A stretch of DNA of 5,115 nt from Acidocella sp. 35-58-6 (GTDB taxonomy: Bacteria > Pseudomonadota > Alphaproteobacteria > Acetobacterales > Acetobacteraceae), in assembly GCA_002281005.1 (NCBI GenBank), contig NCFD01000131.1, positions 1-5,115 of the forward strand, written 5' to 3'. Every line of letters begins with the position of its first letter. The first letter of the stretch is position 1. A program made the translations under genes and the position numbers. This document shows, one piece after another, positions 1-5,115 of this stretch. Below the pieces are notes generated by a model. It saw nothing but the letters and a program-made list of their open reading frames with translations, was not told the DNA's origin and made no database searches.

Positions 1-1
1 G

Positions 2-133
2 ACCGACACGTTTGAATTGATGCAGGCGGGGGGTGCCAAGGGGCTCACCGTGGGCGATGCCGGGCACGCCCCGGCATTGATGGATGAGCTGACCATTGGC
101 GAAATCGCGAATTTTTTACAGCATTCCGCGTAA
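2..133 (+). CDS. alpha/beta hydrolase, C-terminal fragment (gene continues to the left of the window)
   Basis: This frame is open from the left edge to TAA at 131-133 and gives 43 residues. It contains the segment DAGHAPALMDELTIGEIANF. Gly-His-Ala-Pro-Ala-Leu-Met near the C-terminus is the usual surrounding of the catalytic histidine in many proteobacterial alpha/beta hydrolases. The following helix, ending in NFLQ, is the typical last helix of that fold. The nucleophile and acid residues would lie outside the window, so the substrate cannot be stated. The last 18 bases overlap, tail-to-tail, the end of the opposing glutaminase gene. The family call rests on a short but characteristic motif. 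The exact subfamily is unknown. Confidence 0.6.
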   Translation, partial: TDTFELMQAGGAKGLTVGDAGHAPALMDELTIGEIANFLQHSA

Positions 134-1132
134 AAAGCTGGAGCCGTGGTTGAGGGCGTCGAAGGCGTGCAGGCCAAGGTCCTCGGCGAGTTTGGCGCAG
201 CTTAGCTGGCCGCGCACTGAATTACCGTTGGAATCGAGCCGGGGTGAGAATACCGCGACTCCGATCTGACGGTTGACCACCGCCAGGATACCGCCGCCGA
301 CGCCGCTTTTGGCGGGCAGGCCCACCTTGCAAGCCCAGTCGCCAGCGCCGTCATACATGCCGCAGGTGAACATGACTGATAGCGTTTGGCGAACTGCATT
401 CAACCCAAAGACGCGTTTGCCGGTCATCGGGTTGGTGCCGAGATTGGCCAAGGTGGCGCCCATCACCGCGAGGTCTGCGGCGGTCACCAGGATGGAGCAT
501 TGCTTGAAATAAACGTTCAGAACCTCGTCAACCGGCAGGGGGTACACATCCGCCGCGCGCAGCAGGTGGCCGATGGCGCGGTTGCGGTGGCCGGTTTCGC
601 GCTCGGATTCAAAGACATTGTGATCAACATCGAGTTTGCGCCCGGCGGCCTGGCCGAACAGGTCGAGGATTTTGGTAAAAGCGTCGGCGCCCAGTAATTC
701 CCGTAATTTGCCGGCCACCGCGATGGCGCCAGTGTTCACCATGGGGTTGAACGGGCGGTTGGTGCGGCCATCCAGCGAGATGGTGTTGAATGGATCACCA
801 CTAGGTTGCACGCCCACCACCTTGGCGGTTTCATCGGGGCCGATCATGTCCAGCAGCAGCGCGTAGGTGAAGGCTTTTGAGATGGATTGGATGGTGAAAG
901 GCACCGTGGCGTCACCCACCATCACCACCCTGCCGGTTGGCAGGCCGAGCGCGATGCCGAACTGGTTGGCGGGCATTTTGGCTAATTCAGGTATATAATC
1001 AGCCAGTTCGCCGGTCAGGTTGCCTGAATATTGGGCAAAAACCTTTTTAACGATGATCTCGAGTTCATCGGTGGCAGACGGGTCGCTTTCGATTGCCGCG
1101 AGTAATGAGCGGCGGCTGATTGTTTCATCCAC
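116..1132 (-). CDS. glsA: glutaminase (serine-dependent beta-lactamase-like fold)
   Basis: Hydrolyses L-glutamine to L-glutamate and ammonia in the cytoplasm. The product is 338 residues, slightly longer than the 308-residue E. coli YneH, mainly at the N-terminus. The active-site set is complete and keeps the spacing of the known enzymes. It comprises the S-x-x-K pair Ser83/Lys86 (in IQSISK), Asn133 (in PMVNTGAIA), Glu177, Asn184 (in GHRNRA), Tyr208, Tyr260 (in CGMYDGAGDW) and Val278 in the KSGVGGGI segment. These correspond to S66, K69, N117, E161, N168, Y192, Y244 and V262 of E. coli YneH. The start is GTG at 1130-1132, preceded by AGGAG ten bases upstream. A farther upstream ATG in the same stretch runs into a stop before the gene. 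The gene lies 117 bp downstream of the DUF2202 gene on the same strand and may have its own promoter. Its 3' end overlaps the convergent hydrolase gene by 18 bp. Confidence 0.96.
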   Translation of the reverse strand: MDETISRRSLLAAIESDPSATDELEIIVKKVFAQYSGNLTGELADYIPELAKMPANQFGIALGLPTGRVVMVGDATVPFTIQSISKAFTYALLLDMIGPDETAKVVGVQPSGDPFNTISLDGRTNRPFNPMVNTGAIAVAGKLRELLGADAFTKILDLFGQAAGRKLDVDHNVFESERETGHRNRAIGHLLRAADVYPLPVDEVLNVYFKQCSILVTAADLAVMGATLANLGTNPMTGKRVFGLNAVRQTLSVMFTCGMYDGAGDWACKVGLPAKSGVGGGILAVVNRQIGVAVFSPRLDSNGNSVRGQLSCAKLAEDLGLHAFDALNHGSSFLRGML

Positions 1133-1142
1133 GTGTCGCTAA

Positions 1143-1147
1143 CTCCT
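1143..1147 (-). promoter_or_regulatory. ribosome binding site of glsA
   Basis: The plus strand reads CTCCT, which is AGGAG on the coding strand, ten bases before the GTG at 1130-1132. It supports GTG as the start. No in-frame ATG lies close by, and the ATG further upstream is closed by a TAG that overlaps this site. Confidence 0.6.
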
Positions 1148-1162
1148 GTTCAGCATGACGAA

Positions 1163-1202
1163 TTCATACCATGAAACCGTCTGGGCACAGTGATCTGTGC
1201 CC
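1163..1202 (-). promoter_or_regulatory. possible glsA promoter with palindromic operator
   Basis: A perfect inverted repeat GGGCACAG-TGAT-CTGTGCCC occupies 1183-1202 (8-bp arms, 4-base centre). On the glsA strand, TGGTATGAA at 1163-1171 resembles an extended -10 element (TGnTATAAT). The palindrome covers the position where the -35 box would lie, and no good -35 hexamer is visible. This would suit an operator for a dimeric regulator. The same palindrome could instead form a hairpin ending transcription of the DUF2202 gene, but no T-run follows on that strand. The palindrome is directly visible. Its role is inferred. Confidence 0.35.
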
Positions 1203-1249
1203 TGCTCGGAATTGTAACAAGCAAGTGGTGTGCCGAATGATCCGGGTGA

Positions 1250-1867
1250 CTATCCGCAAGGCTCGTGGCCGGAATGGGCGATGGCGCTGAATGCGGCTTG
1301 GCTGAGGTGGATAGGAACATAATGTGCGCCCAAGCCGCGCATCCATCGGTGAAAGGCGCGCAAATGGTTGCGTGAGCCTCTCTCCAGGCGTGCGAACACC
1401 ATCAGGATGTCAGGCTTGTTGGTGTGCTGCGCGGCGTGTTGGAGGTCAGCGATGTCGAGTTCTTCAATGAGCAGCCCGACGCAAATTGCCTCCGATTCAC
1501 TTTGCAGGCCGCGGGCCACCAGAGTGTCGTGCAGTTTTTGCATGGTGGGACTTTGGAACACGCCAGCATCGAGACGGCGGACCGGGTCAGGCAGGCCGTA
1601 GCGGTCCAGCAGGATCAGCAGCATGTCCATATGGGTTTGTTCGGAGCCGCTGATATTGCCGAAAGGCCGCAGGCCCCAGCGGTCGAACAGGCGCAAATAA
1701 ACGTCGCGGGCGACTTTCTCCTCCTCGCGCATCGTGCTCAGGTTCGCAGCTTCCTCGGAGGTGAGTGCCTCAACCGGTGGGGCGGCGAAGGCGGGGTCAT
1801 CCCGGTACAGGCTGCCACAGCCGCAATGGTGCCGCGCAGAGGGGGATGTTTGGAGAGCAAGGGGCAT
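1250..1867 (-). CDS. DUF2202 family protein (ferritin-like helical fold)
   Basis: 205 residues. The family pattern is present in order: MREEEKVARDVYLRL (about 46-60), FGNISGSEQTHMDML (69-83), a GVFQSPTMQKLHDTL segment (102-116), VGLLIEELDIADL (130-142) and ERGSRNHLRAF (162-172). Glu48-50, Glu76, His79, Glu135/Glu136 and His168 are placed like the Glu/His metal ligands of a ferritin-like four-helix bundle, so a di-metal site is plausible but inferred. The molecular function of the family is not established. Before the domain is an unusual HHCGCG stretch (13-18), and no hydrophobic signal peptide is evident, so the protein looks cytoplasmic. The ATG at 1865-1867 has AGGA seven bases upstream. 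The gene starts 20 bp after the AhpD-like gene ends and is probably transcribed with it. An alternative reading as a rubrerythrin relative would agree with the same fold. Confidence 0.88.
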   Translation of the reverse strand: MPLALQTSPSARHHCGCGSLYRDDPAFAAPPVEALTSEEAANLSTMREEEKVARDVYLRLFDRWGLRPFGNISGSEQTHMDMLLILLDRYGLPDPVRRLDAGVFQSPTMQKLHDTLVARGLQSESEAICVGLLIEELDIADLQHAAQHTNKPDILMVFARLERGSRNHLRAFHRWMRGLGAHYVPIHLSQAAFSAIAHSGHEPCG

Positions 1868-1887
1868 TGTTGTGTCCTGAAGGGCGG

Positions 1888-2238
1888 TCAGACGGCTGGG
1901 GTGGCTAGCTGGTCGAAGGCTTCAAGGGCCTGGGCGGCGTACATCGCCGACGGGCCAGCCCCCATATAGATGGACATAGCCATCGTCTCGAGGACTTCGG
2001 CGCGGGTGGCTCCGAGCTTGGCGGCCCCTTCGGCGTGATAGGCGATACACGGTGCGCAACGGGTGGCGACCCCCAAGGCCAGTGCGATCAGTTCCTTGGT
2101 TTTAGGGTCAAGTGCATCGCCACTGTGGGCGGCCTTGGCCATTTCCGAAAAGCTCTTCATGACATCAGGCGCACCCTGACGCAGGGACTTGATGCCGCCG
2201 TTCATGTTGGTGATGAGGTCACGCCAATTTACGATCAT
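1888..2238 (-). CDS. AhpD-like / carboxymuconolactone decarboxylase family protein
   Basis: A small all-helical protein of the alkylhydroperoxidase-like superfamily, 116 residues from the chosen ATG. The segment RCAPCIAYH carries Cys61-x-x-Cys64-x3-His68, and Glu49 lies 12 residues before the first Cys. This is the same spacing as the Glu118/Cys130/Cys133/His137 relay of Mycobacterium AhpD, so thiol-disulfide or peroxide-reducing chemistry is likely. Decarboxylation of gamma-carboxymuconolactone is unlikely because that branch lacks the CxxC pair. A TTG at 2242-2244 would add two residues. It is rejected because GGAG lies one base before TTG but an ideal seven bases before the ATG at 2236-2238. 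The gene is first in a unit with the DUF2202 gene (20-bp gap) and is preceded by an FNR-like palindrome. The physiological partner is unknown. Confidence 0.9.
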   Translation of the reverse strand: MIVNWRDLITNMNGGIKSLRQGAPDVMKSFSEMAKAAHSGDALDPKTKELIALALGVATRCAPCIAYHAEGAAKLGATRAEVLETMAMSIYMGAGPSAMYAAQALEAFDQLATPAV

Positions 2239-2245
2239 GTTCAAT

Positions 2246-2249
2246 CTCC
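2246..2249 (-). promoter_or_regulatory. ribosome binding site deciding the start of the AhpD-like gene
   Basis: CTCC on the plus strand is GGAG on the coding strand. The spacing is seven bases to the ATG at 2236-2238 and only one base to the TTG at 2242-2244, so the ATG is the better start. Confidence 0.65.
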
Positions 2250-2292
2250 GGATCTAATGGAGTGAGCATGGGCCGGACGTGACGGACCGGCC

Positions 2293-2306
2293 TTGACGTG
2301 GGTCAA
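2293..2306 (-). promoter_or_regulatory. FNR/FixK/Dnr-like binding site upstream of the AhpD-like/DUF2202 unit
   Basis: TTGAC-GTGG-GTCAA is a perfect inverted repeat with a 4-base centre. It matches the general Crp/FNR-family form TTGAY-N4-RTCAA used by FNR, FixK and Dnr type activators. Its centre (2299.5) is about 61 bp before the ATG at 2238. If it acts as a class II site at -41.5, transcription would begin near 2258, leaving a leader of about 20 nt that contains the GGAG. A weak -10-like CATGCT (2264-2269, minus strand) is in the right place. A looser GGCCGG/CCGGCC inverted repeat (2271-2276 with 2287-2292) adjoins it. The match is seen directly. Regulator identity and oxygen or nitric-oxide control are inferred. 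Confidence 0.55.
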
Positions 2307-2315
2307 AGGCGTGGC

Positions 2316-2346
2316 AAAAAAACGGCCCCGAAGTAGGGGCCGTTTT
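2316..2346 (-). terminator. intrinsic terminator of the alpha/beta hydrolase gene
   Basis: A GC-rich stem, ACGGCCCC at 2322-2329 pairing with GGGGCCGT at 2336-2343, extends through A/T pairs to 11 bp (2319-2329 with 2336-2346) around a six-base loop. On the minus strand it is followed by seven T residues (A7 at 2316-2322 on the plus strand). It lies 36 bp past the hydrolase stop codon and separates that gene from the FNR-like site and the downstream unit. A shorter T-run on the other side would give weaker termination on the plus strand. Confidence 0.88.
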
Positions 2347-2381
2347 CCAGAAAAGCCGGTTCCCGCCTGCGCGGTTACAGA

Positions 2382-3047
2382 TTAATCAGCGGCCAGGGCC
2401 ATTTGTTTGCGGGCGAGTGACTGGCTGACATAGCCTTCCACAGCCTCGGTCACTTTATCCGCATGGTTGGCAAATACGTGGTCAGCGCCTTCAAATACCC
2501 GGTAATCGATGGCGACGCCCTTTTGCAGGTTAAGTTTATCCACCAGTTTACGCACCGAAATTTCGGGCACCATTTCATCGGAATCGCCGTGGATCATCAG
2601 CCCGCTGCAAGGGCAAGGTGCCAGGAATCCGAAATCGTAGTGCGCAGCCGGTGGTGCCACTGATACCCAGCCGGAAACTTCCGGCCGGCGCATAAGGAGT
2701 TGCATGCCCACGAACGCGCCGAACGAATAGCCGGCGATCCACAGGCCGCCATGGCCGGGGTTGAGCGCCTGCATCCAGTCCAATGCTGCGGCGGCATCGT
2801 TGATCTCGCCCATGCCACCGTCGAACTTGCTTTGGCTGCGGCCCACGCCACGGAAGTTGAAGCGCATGACGGAGAAGCCGAGACGCTGGAATACCTGGTA
2901 CATGGAATAGGTGATGCGGTTGTTCATGGTGCCGCCATGCAGTGGGTGCGGGTGCAAAACCAGCGCCAGCGGGGCGCCGCGTTCCTTAGCATGGTGGTAA
3001 CGACCCTCGAGACGGCCTTCCGGCCCGGCAAACATCACTTCAGGCAT
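2382..3047 (-). CDS. alpha/beta hydrolase, COG2945-like (dienelactone-hydrolase-like fold)
   Basis: 221 residues, a usual length for this compact cytoplasmic hydrolase group. HPHPLHGGTMNN (32-43) is the characteristic early loop that would form the oxyanion hole. FNFRGVGRSQ (64-73) is the next conserved strand and loop. The nucleophile elbow is GYSFG with Ser108, the acid is most likely Asp157 in HGDSDEMVP, and the base is His190 in GADHVF, so the catalytic triad is complete. The natural substrate of this group is not known, so an ester or thioester hydrolase role is all that can be inferred. The start ATG at 3045-3047 gives the family N-terminus (MPEVMFAGPEGRLEG), with a weak GACGAG upstream. 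The gene is divergent from the epsC-nifS pair and ends at a strong terminator. Confidence 0.9.
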   Translation of the reverse strand: MPEVMFAGPEGRLEGRYHHAKERGAPLALVLHPHPLHGGTMNNRITYSMYQVFQRLGFSVMRFNFRGVGRSQSKFDGGMGEINDAAAALDWMQALNPGHGGLWIAGYSFGAFVGMQLLMRRPEVSGWVSVAPPAAHYDFGFLAPCPCSGLMIHGDSDEMVPEISVRKLVDKLNLQKGVAIDYRVFEGADHVFANHADKVTEAVEGYVSQSLARKQMALAAD

Positions 3048-3230
3048 ACTATCACTCGTCTTTCATCAAATCCGTGTCACGCGGGTAATCTCGCCATGGT
3101 TGAAACTGGCGGTACGGAGCGCCATCTCGGCTTCCGATCGCGAGGCTGATCATGGGTAGATTACAGTTTGGGTTTCCCCGGGGTTGGTCTATATAGAGCT
3201 TTATTCACAGCTTTCCTACGGAAATGTCGC
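3048..3230. other. divergent intergenic region between the hydrolase and epsC genes
   Basis: This 183-bp stretch holds the start signals of two divergent genes. On the plus strand, TATATA at 3190-3195, inside the palindrome CTATATAG, has a weak TTGGGT 16 bp upstream (3168-3173). It could be the epsC promoter, giving a leader of about 29 nt. A CCCCGGGG palindrome lies in that spacer (3176-3183). No convincing promoter is visible for the hydrolase. A 19-codon minus-strand open frame (3066-3125) has an SD-like GGAA but no recognisable product. No known regulator site is recognised. Confidence 0.3.
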
Positions 3231-3887
3231 ATGGCCCTTATGTTTTTAACCGAGACTGTCCGGGCGTACCGTGAGCGGGACCCGGCTGCCCGCTCGAACC
3301 TTGAGGTTTTACTTTGCTATCCGGGCCTGCATGCCGTGGGGATTCATGCGGTGGCCAATTTCTTTTGGCGGCACGGCTGGCACCTGGCTGGGCGGTTTAC
3401 CTCACATATTGGCAGGTTTCTCACCGGCATCGAAATTCACCCTGGGGCCAAGTTGGGCCGCCGGTTTGTGATCGATCACGGCATGGGGGTGGTGATTGGT
3501 GAGACCGCCGAGGTTGGCGATGATGTGTATATTTATCATCAGGTTACGCTGGGCGGAACCAGCTCGACGGCGGGTAAGCGGCACCCGACCATTGGGAACA
3601 ACGTGATCATCGGTGCCGGGGCGAAGGTGCTGGGCGCCATTTTGATCGGTGATAATGCCAGGGTCGGTGCCAATGCGGTGGTGGTGGCGGCGGTGCCGGC
3701 GGGAACCACGGTGGTGGGGATCCCGGCGCGGCCGGTCGAGCGCGACGAGAAACCGTGCTTCGATGCTTACGGGATTCCATCCGACCCCTGCCTCGACCCG
3801 CTGTTGCATGAGGTGGATTTGCTGCGCTCGGAGCTGACCGATTTGGAAAACCGGATCGCCAAGGCTGCACGCGAGCGTACGTTCTAA
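3231..3887 (+). CDS. epsC: serine O-acetyltransferase, EpsC type
   Basis: Acetylates L-serine with acetyl-CoA to O-acetyl-L-serine, the precursor of cysteine. The product is 218 residues from the chosen ATG. An N-terminal helical part with [17 protein letters not shown] (16-32) is followed by a left-handed beta-helix of hexapeptide repeats. These include [12 protein letters not shown] (81-92), YHQVTLGGT (102-110), [19 protein letters not shown] (117-135) and the end of the domain at VVGIPARPV. Asp17, His83 and His118 sit at the spacing of Asp92, His158 and His193 in E. coli CysE. Glu68 (GIEIHP) replaces Asp143, as is usual in the EpsC/Bacillus-type branch. The C-terminal [19 protein letters not shown] segment looks like a coiled coil. 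The terminal residues (ERTF) lack the Ile used by CysE to bind O-acetylserine sulfhydrylase. The open frame extends back to a TTG at 3168, but the ATG at 3231 has GGAA seven bases upstream and fits the family length. Confidence 0.93.
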   Translation: MALMFLTETVRAYRERDPAARSNLEVLLCYPGLHAVGIHAVANFFWRHGWHLAGRFTSHIGRFLTGIEIHPGAKLGRRFVIDHGMGVVIGETAEVGDDVYIYHQVTLGGTSSTAGKRHPTIGNNVIIGAGAKVLGAILIGDNARVGANAVVVAAVPAGTTVVGIPARPVERDEKPCFDAYGIPSDPCLDPLLHEVDLLRSELTDLENRIAKAARERTF

Positions 3888-3893
3888 GACGCC

Positions 3894-5012
3894 ATGATTT
3901 ACCTGGATGCCAATGCCAGCGAGCCATTGCGGCCCGAGGCGCGGGCGGCGGCGCTAGCGGCGATGGAGGTGACGGGCAATCCGTCGTCGGTGCATCAGGC
4001 TGGGCGGGCGGCACGGCGGGTGCTGGAGGGTGCGCGTGAGAGCCTGGCGGCGCAGTTTGCCGCGCGGGCGCAGGATGTTGTGTTTACCTCTGGTGCGACG
4101 GAGGCCAATGCGCTGGCGATTCACGCGCTGGGACAGGGCCGGAGCGTGCTGGTAGGCGCTACCGAGCATGACGCGGTGCGGGCCGCGGCCCCCAAGGCAG
4201 TGGTGATTCCGGTTTTGCCAAGCGGGCTGGTGGATTTACTGGTGCTGGACCAGATGCTGGCTGAGCATCCAAACGCGCTGGTGTGCTTGATGGCAGCCAA
4301 TAACGAGACCGGTGTGCTGCACGATATTGCGGCGGCAGCTTGGGTGTGTGCGGCGCATGGGGCGATTTTGCATGTGGATGCGGCGCAGGCGGCAGGGCGG
4401 TGCCGGGAGGACTGGCTTAAATTTGGCGCGAGTTCGGTGGCATTGTCTGGCCATAAGGCCGGGGGGCCGCTCGGCGCGGGTGCGCTGGTATTCTCGAGTG
4501 CTTACGGTGAGCATGTGGCTCCGTTATTGCGGGGCGGTGGGCAGGAACGCGGCTGGCGGGGCGGTACTCCGGGGCTTCCCGCGATTGCAGGGATGGCGGC
4601 GGCGTTTGATGGGCCCTATGATGCTATGAAGATCGCCGAATATCGTGATGAACTTGAAGCATTTTGTGTGGGGCTTGGTGGCCAGGTGATGGGTGCCGAT
4701 GCGGCCCGTTTGCCCAATACGGTATGCGTGGCATTACCGGGTGTGCGGGCGGATACGCAGTTGATCGCGCTTGATATGGCAGGGGTGGCTGTTTCGGCAG
4801 GGTCGGCTTGTTCTTCCGGCAAGGTGGCCGCCAGCCATGTGTTGATGGCGATGGGGATGGGTGATCTGGCCGGGCAGGCGATCCGTGTCTCGTTGCCCTG
4901 GAATGTTATCCAGGCGGACTGCACGGCGTTTAAACAAGCGTATGAGATGATGGCCAAACGCGCCTTGCATCGCAACCCTGTTCCGCTTACCCAGGCGCAG
5001 TTTGCGAATTAA
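3894..5012 (+). CDS. cysteine desulfurase, group I (NifS/IscS-like), class V aminotransferase fold
   Basis: PLP enzyme that converts L-cysteine to L-alanine and leaves a persulfide on its catalytic cysteine for Fe-S cluster or thio-cofactor synthesis. The product is 372 residues, shorter than E. coli IscS (404). Visible motifs are YLDANASEPL (3-12), GNPSSVHQAGR (28-38), FTSGATEAN (64-72), His92 in TEHDAV, NNETG (136-140), and Asp162 and Gln165 in HVDAAQAAG. They continue with SGHK carrying the PLP lysine Lys188, RGGGQERG (213-220) and the sulfur-accepting Cys306 in SAGSACSSG. All key residues are present. The SACSSG loop places it in group I rather than the SufS group. The ATG is 6 nt after the epsC stop, with no clear SD of its own, which suggests translational coupling. 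It could be called nifS or iscS, but no nif or isc partner is visible, so no symbol is given. The C-terminus ends normally just before an abrupt drop in GC. Confidence 0.95.
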   Translation: MIYLDANASEPLRPEARAAALAAMEVTGNPSSVHQAGRAARRVLEGARESLAAQFAARAQDVVFTSGATEANALAIHALGQGRSVLVGATEHDAVRAAAPKAVVIPVLPSGLVDLLVLDQMLAEHPNALVCLMAANNETGVLHDIAAAAWVCAAHGAILHVDAAQAAGRCREDWLKFGASSVALSGHKAGGPLGAGALVFSSAYGEHVAPLLRGGGQERGWRGGTPGLPAIAGMAAAFDGPYDAMKIAEYRDELEAFCVGLGGQVMGADAARLPNTVCVALPGVRADTQLIALDMAGVAVSAGSACSSGKVAASHVLMAMGMGDLAGQAIRVSLPWNVIQADCTAFKQAYEMMAKRALHRNPVPLTQAQFAN

Positions 5013-5017
5013 GGGGT

Positions 5018-5115
5018 TATAGAGATGATGTTAGAAAAACTTTGCATATAGCCAATGAAACCGATATTCCTTTTAGCATAGAAGGCAAATCGGTTATACT
5101 TGTGGATGATGTATT
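5018..5115 (+). pseudogene. PyrR-like fragment without N-terminus (runs off the right edge); foreign or chimeric DNA
   Basis: The frame from 5018 reads YRDDVRKTLHIA, then NETDIPFSIEGK, then SVILVDDVL. PyrR proteins have YRDD, then a variable loop, then DIPF-like residues and VILVDDVLYTGRT, which contains the PRPP-binding loop. The match is in the right order and at about the right spacing. In B. subtilis PyrR, YRDD begins near residue 72, so about 70 residues are missing. The frame has no upstream start, and the preceding codons belong to the end of the desulfurase gene in another frame. GC is about 32% (31 of 98 bases), and codons such as ATA, AGA and TTT dominate, unlike all neighbours. PyrR regulates pyr genes by RNA binding and has uracil phosphoribosyltransferase activity. 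As it stands here the fragment cannot encode a functional protein. It may continue as a normal 3' part outside the window. A chimeric read or contig join is at least as likely as a genomic pseudogene. Confidence 0.7.

Noticed and set aside
96..130. Imperfect hairpin CGCGAAT / ATTCCGCG near the convergent gene ends
   Set aside because: The stem needs a bulge, lies inside the coding ends of both genes and has no T-run after it, so it does not qualify as a terminator.
1164..1346. A 60-codon minus-strand frame spanning the DUF2202 gene end and the glsA upstream region
   Set aside because: It overlaps the DUF2202 coding region in another frame and has no recognisable motif. It also covers the palindrome, so a regulatory reading fits better.
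1424..1969. A 181-codon plus-strand open frame across the DUF2202 gene and the end of the AhpD-like gene
   Set aside because: It lies antisense to two genes with clear family motifs and spans their intergenic gap. Its translation has no recognisable domain. Long antisense frames are common in GC-rich DNA.
2242..2244. TTG as start of the AhpD-like gene
   Set aside because: GGAG is only one base upstream of TTG but seven bases upstream of the in-frame ATG at 2236-2238.
3085..3164. Inverted repeat GTAATCT / AGATTAC in the divergent intergenic region
   Set aside because: The arms are only 7 bp and lie more than 60 bp apart. This is expected by chance, and nothing ties it to a promoter.
3402..4014. 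Two minus-strand open frames of about 135 codons opposite epsC and the start of the desulfurase gene
   Set aside because: Their translations are rich in Pro, Arg and His, as expected for antisense shadows, with no domain signature. The sense strand encodes well-defined enzymes.
5025..5051. ATGATG-initiated short frame (MMLEKLCI then stop) after the desulfurase gene
   Set aside because: It has only eight codons. The PyrR-like frame in a different phase explains the same bases much better.

Overview
The window is a gene-dense bacterial segment of high GC content, with strongly GC-biased third codon positions up to about position 5012. The gene families and their sequence style fit an alphaproteobacterium, possibly of the Rhodospirillales/Acetobacteraceae type. 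They are an EpsC-type serine O-acetyltransferase followed by a group I cysteine desulfurase, a COG2945-like alpha/beta hydrolase next to them, a DUF2202 protein, a small AhpD-like protein and an FNR/FixK-like palindrome. This placement is an inference from family recognition, not a database result.

Left part (1-1250): the last 43 codons of a plus-strand alpha/beta hydrolase run tail-to-tail into a complete minus-strand glutaminase gene (glsA), and the two share 18 bp. Upstream of glsA lies a perfect 8-bp inverted repeat next to a possible extended -10 element.

Middle part (1250-2346): a two-gene minus-strand unit encodes an AhpD/carboxymuconolactone-decarboxylase-like protein (CxxC redox motif) followed by a ferritin-like DUF2202 protein. 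A perfect TTGAC-N4-GTCAA palindrome, like an FNR/FixK/Dnr site, lies about 61 bp before the first gene. A strong intrinsic terminator directly upstream ends the preceding gene and insulates the unit. The two genes look like an oxygen- or redox-responsive pair.

Right part (2382-5012): a minus-strand alpha/beta hydrolase is divergent from a plus-strand epsC-nifS pair. EpsC makes O-acetylserine, the precursor of cysteine. The desulfurase takes sulfur from cysteine as a persulfide for Fe-S clusters and thiolated cofactors. With only 6 nt between the two genes, they are probably co-transcribed and translationally coupled.

Right edge (about 5013-5115): immediately after the desulfurase stop codon the composition falls to about 32% GC (31 of 98 bases, counted by hand). 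A reading frame then begins in mid-protein with YRDD and ends with VILVDDVL, the hallmark motifs of PyrR (pyrimidine operon regulator/uracil phosphoribosyltransferase). The start codon and roughly 70 N-terminal residues are absent. This is a sharp junction with foreign DNA, caused either by a chimeric assembly or by a real recombination event. It is the most anomalous feature of the window. I see no RNA genes, CRISPR arrays or insertion sequences.
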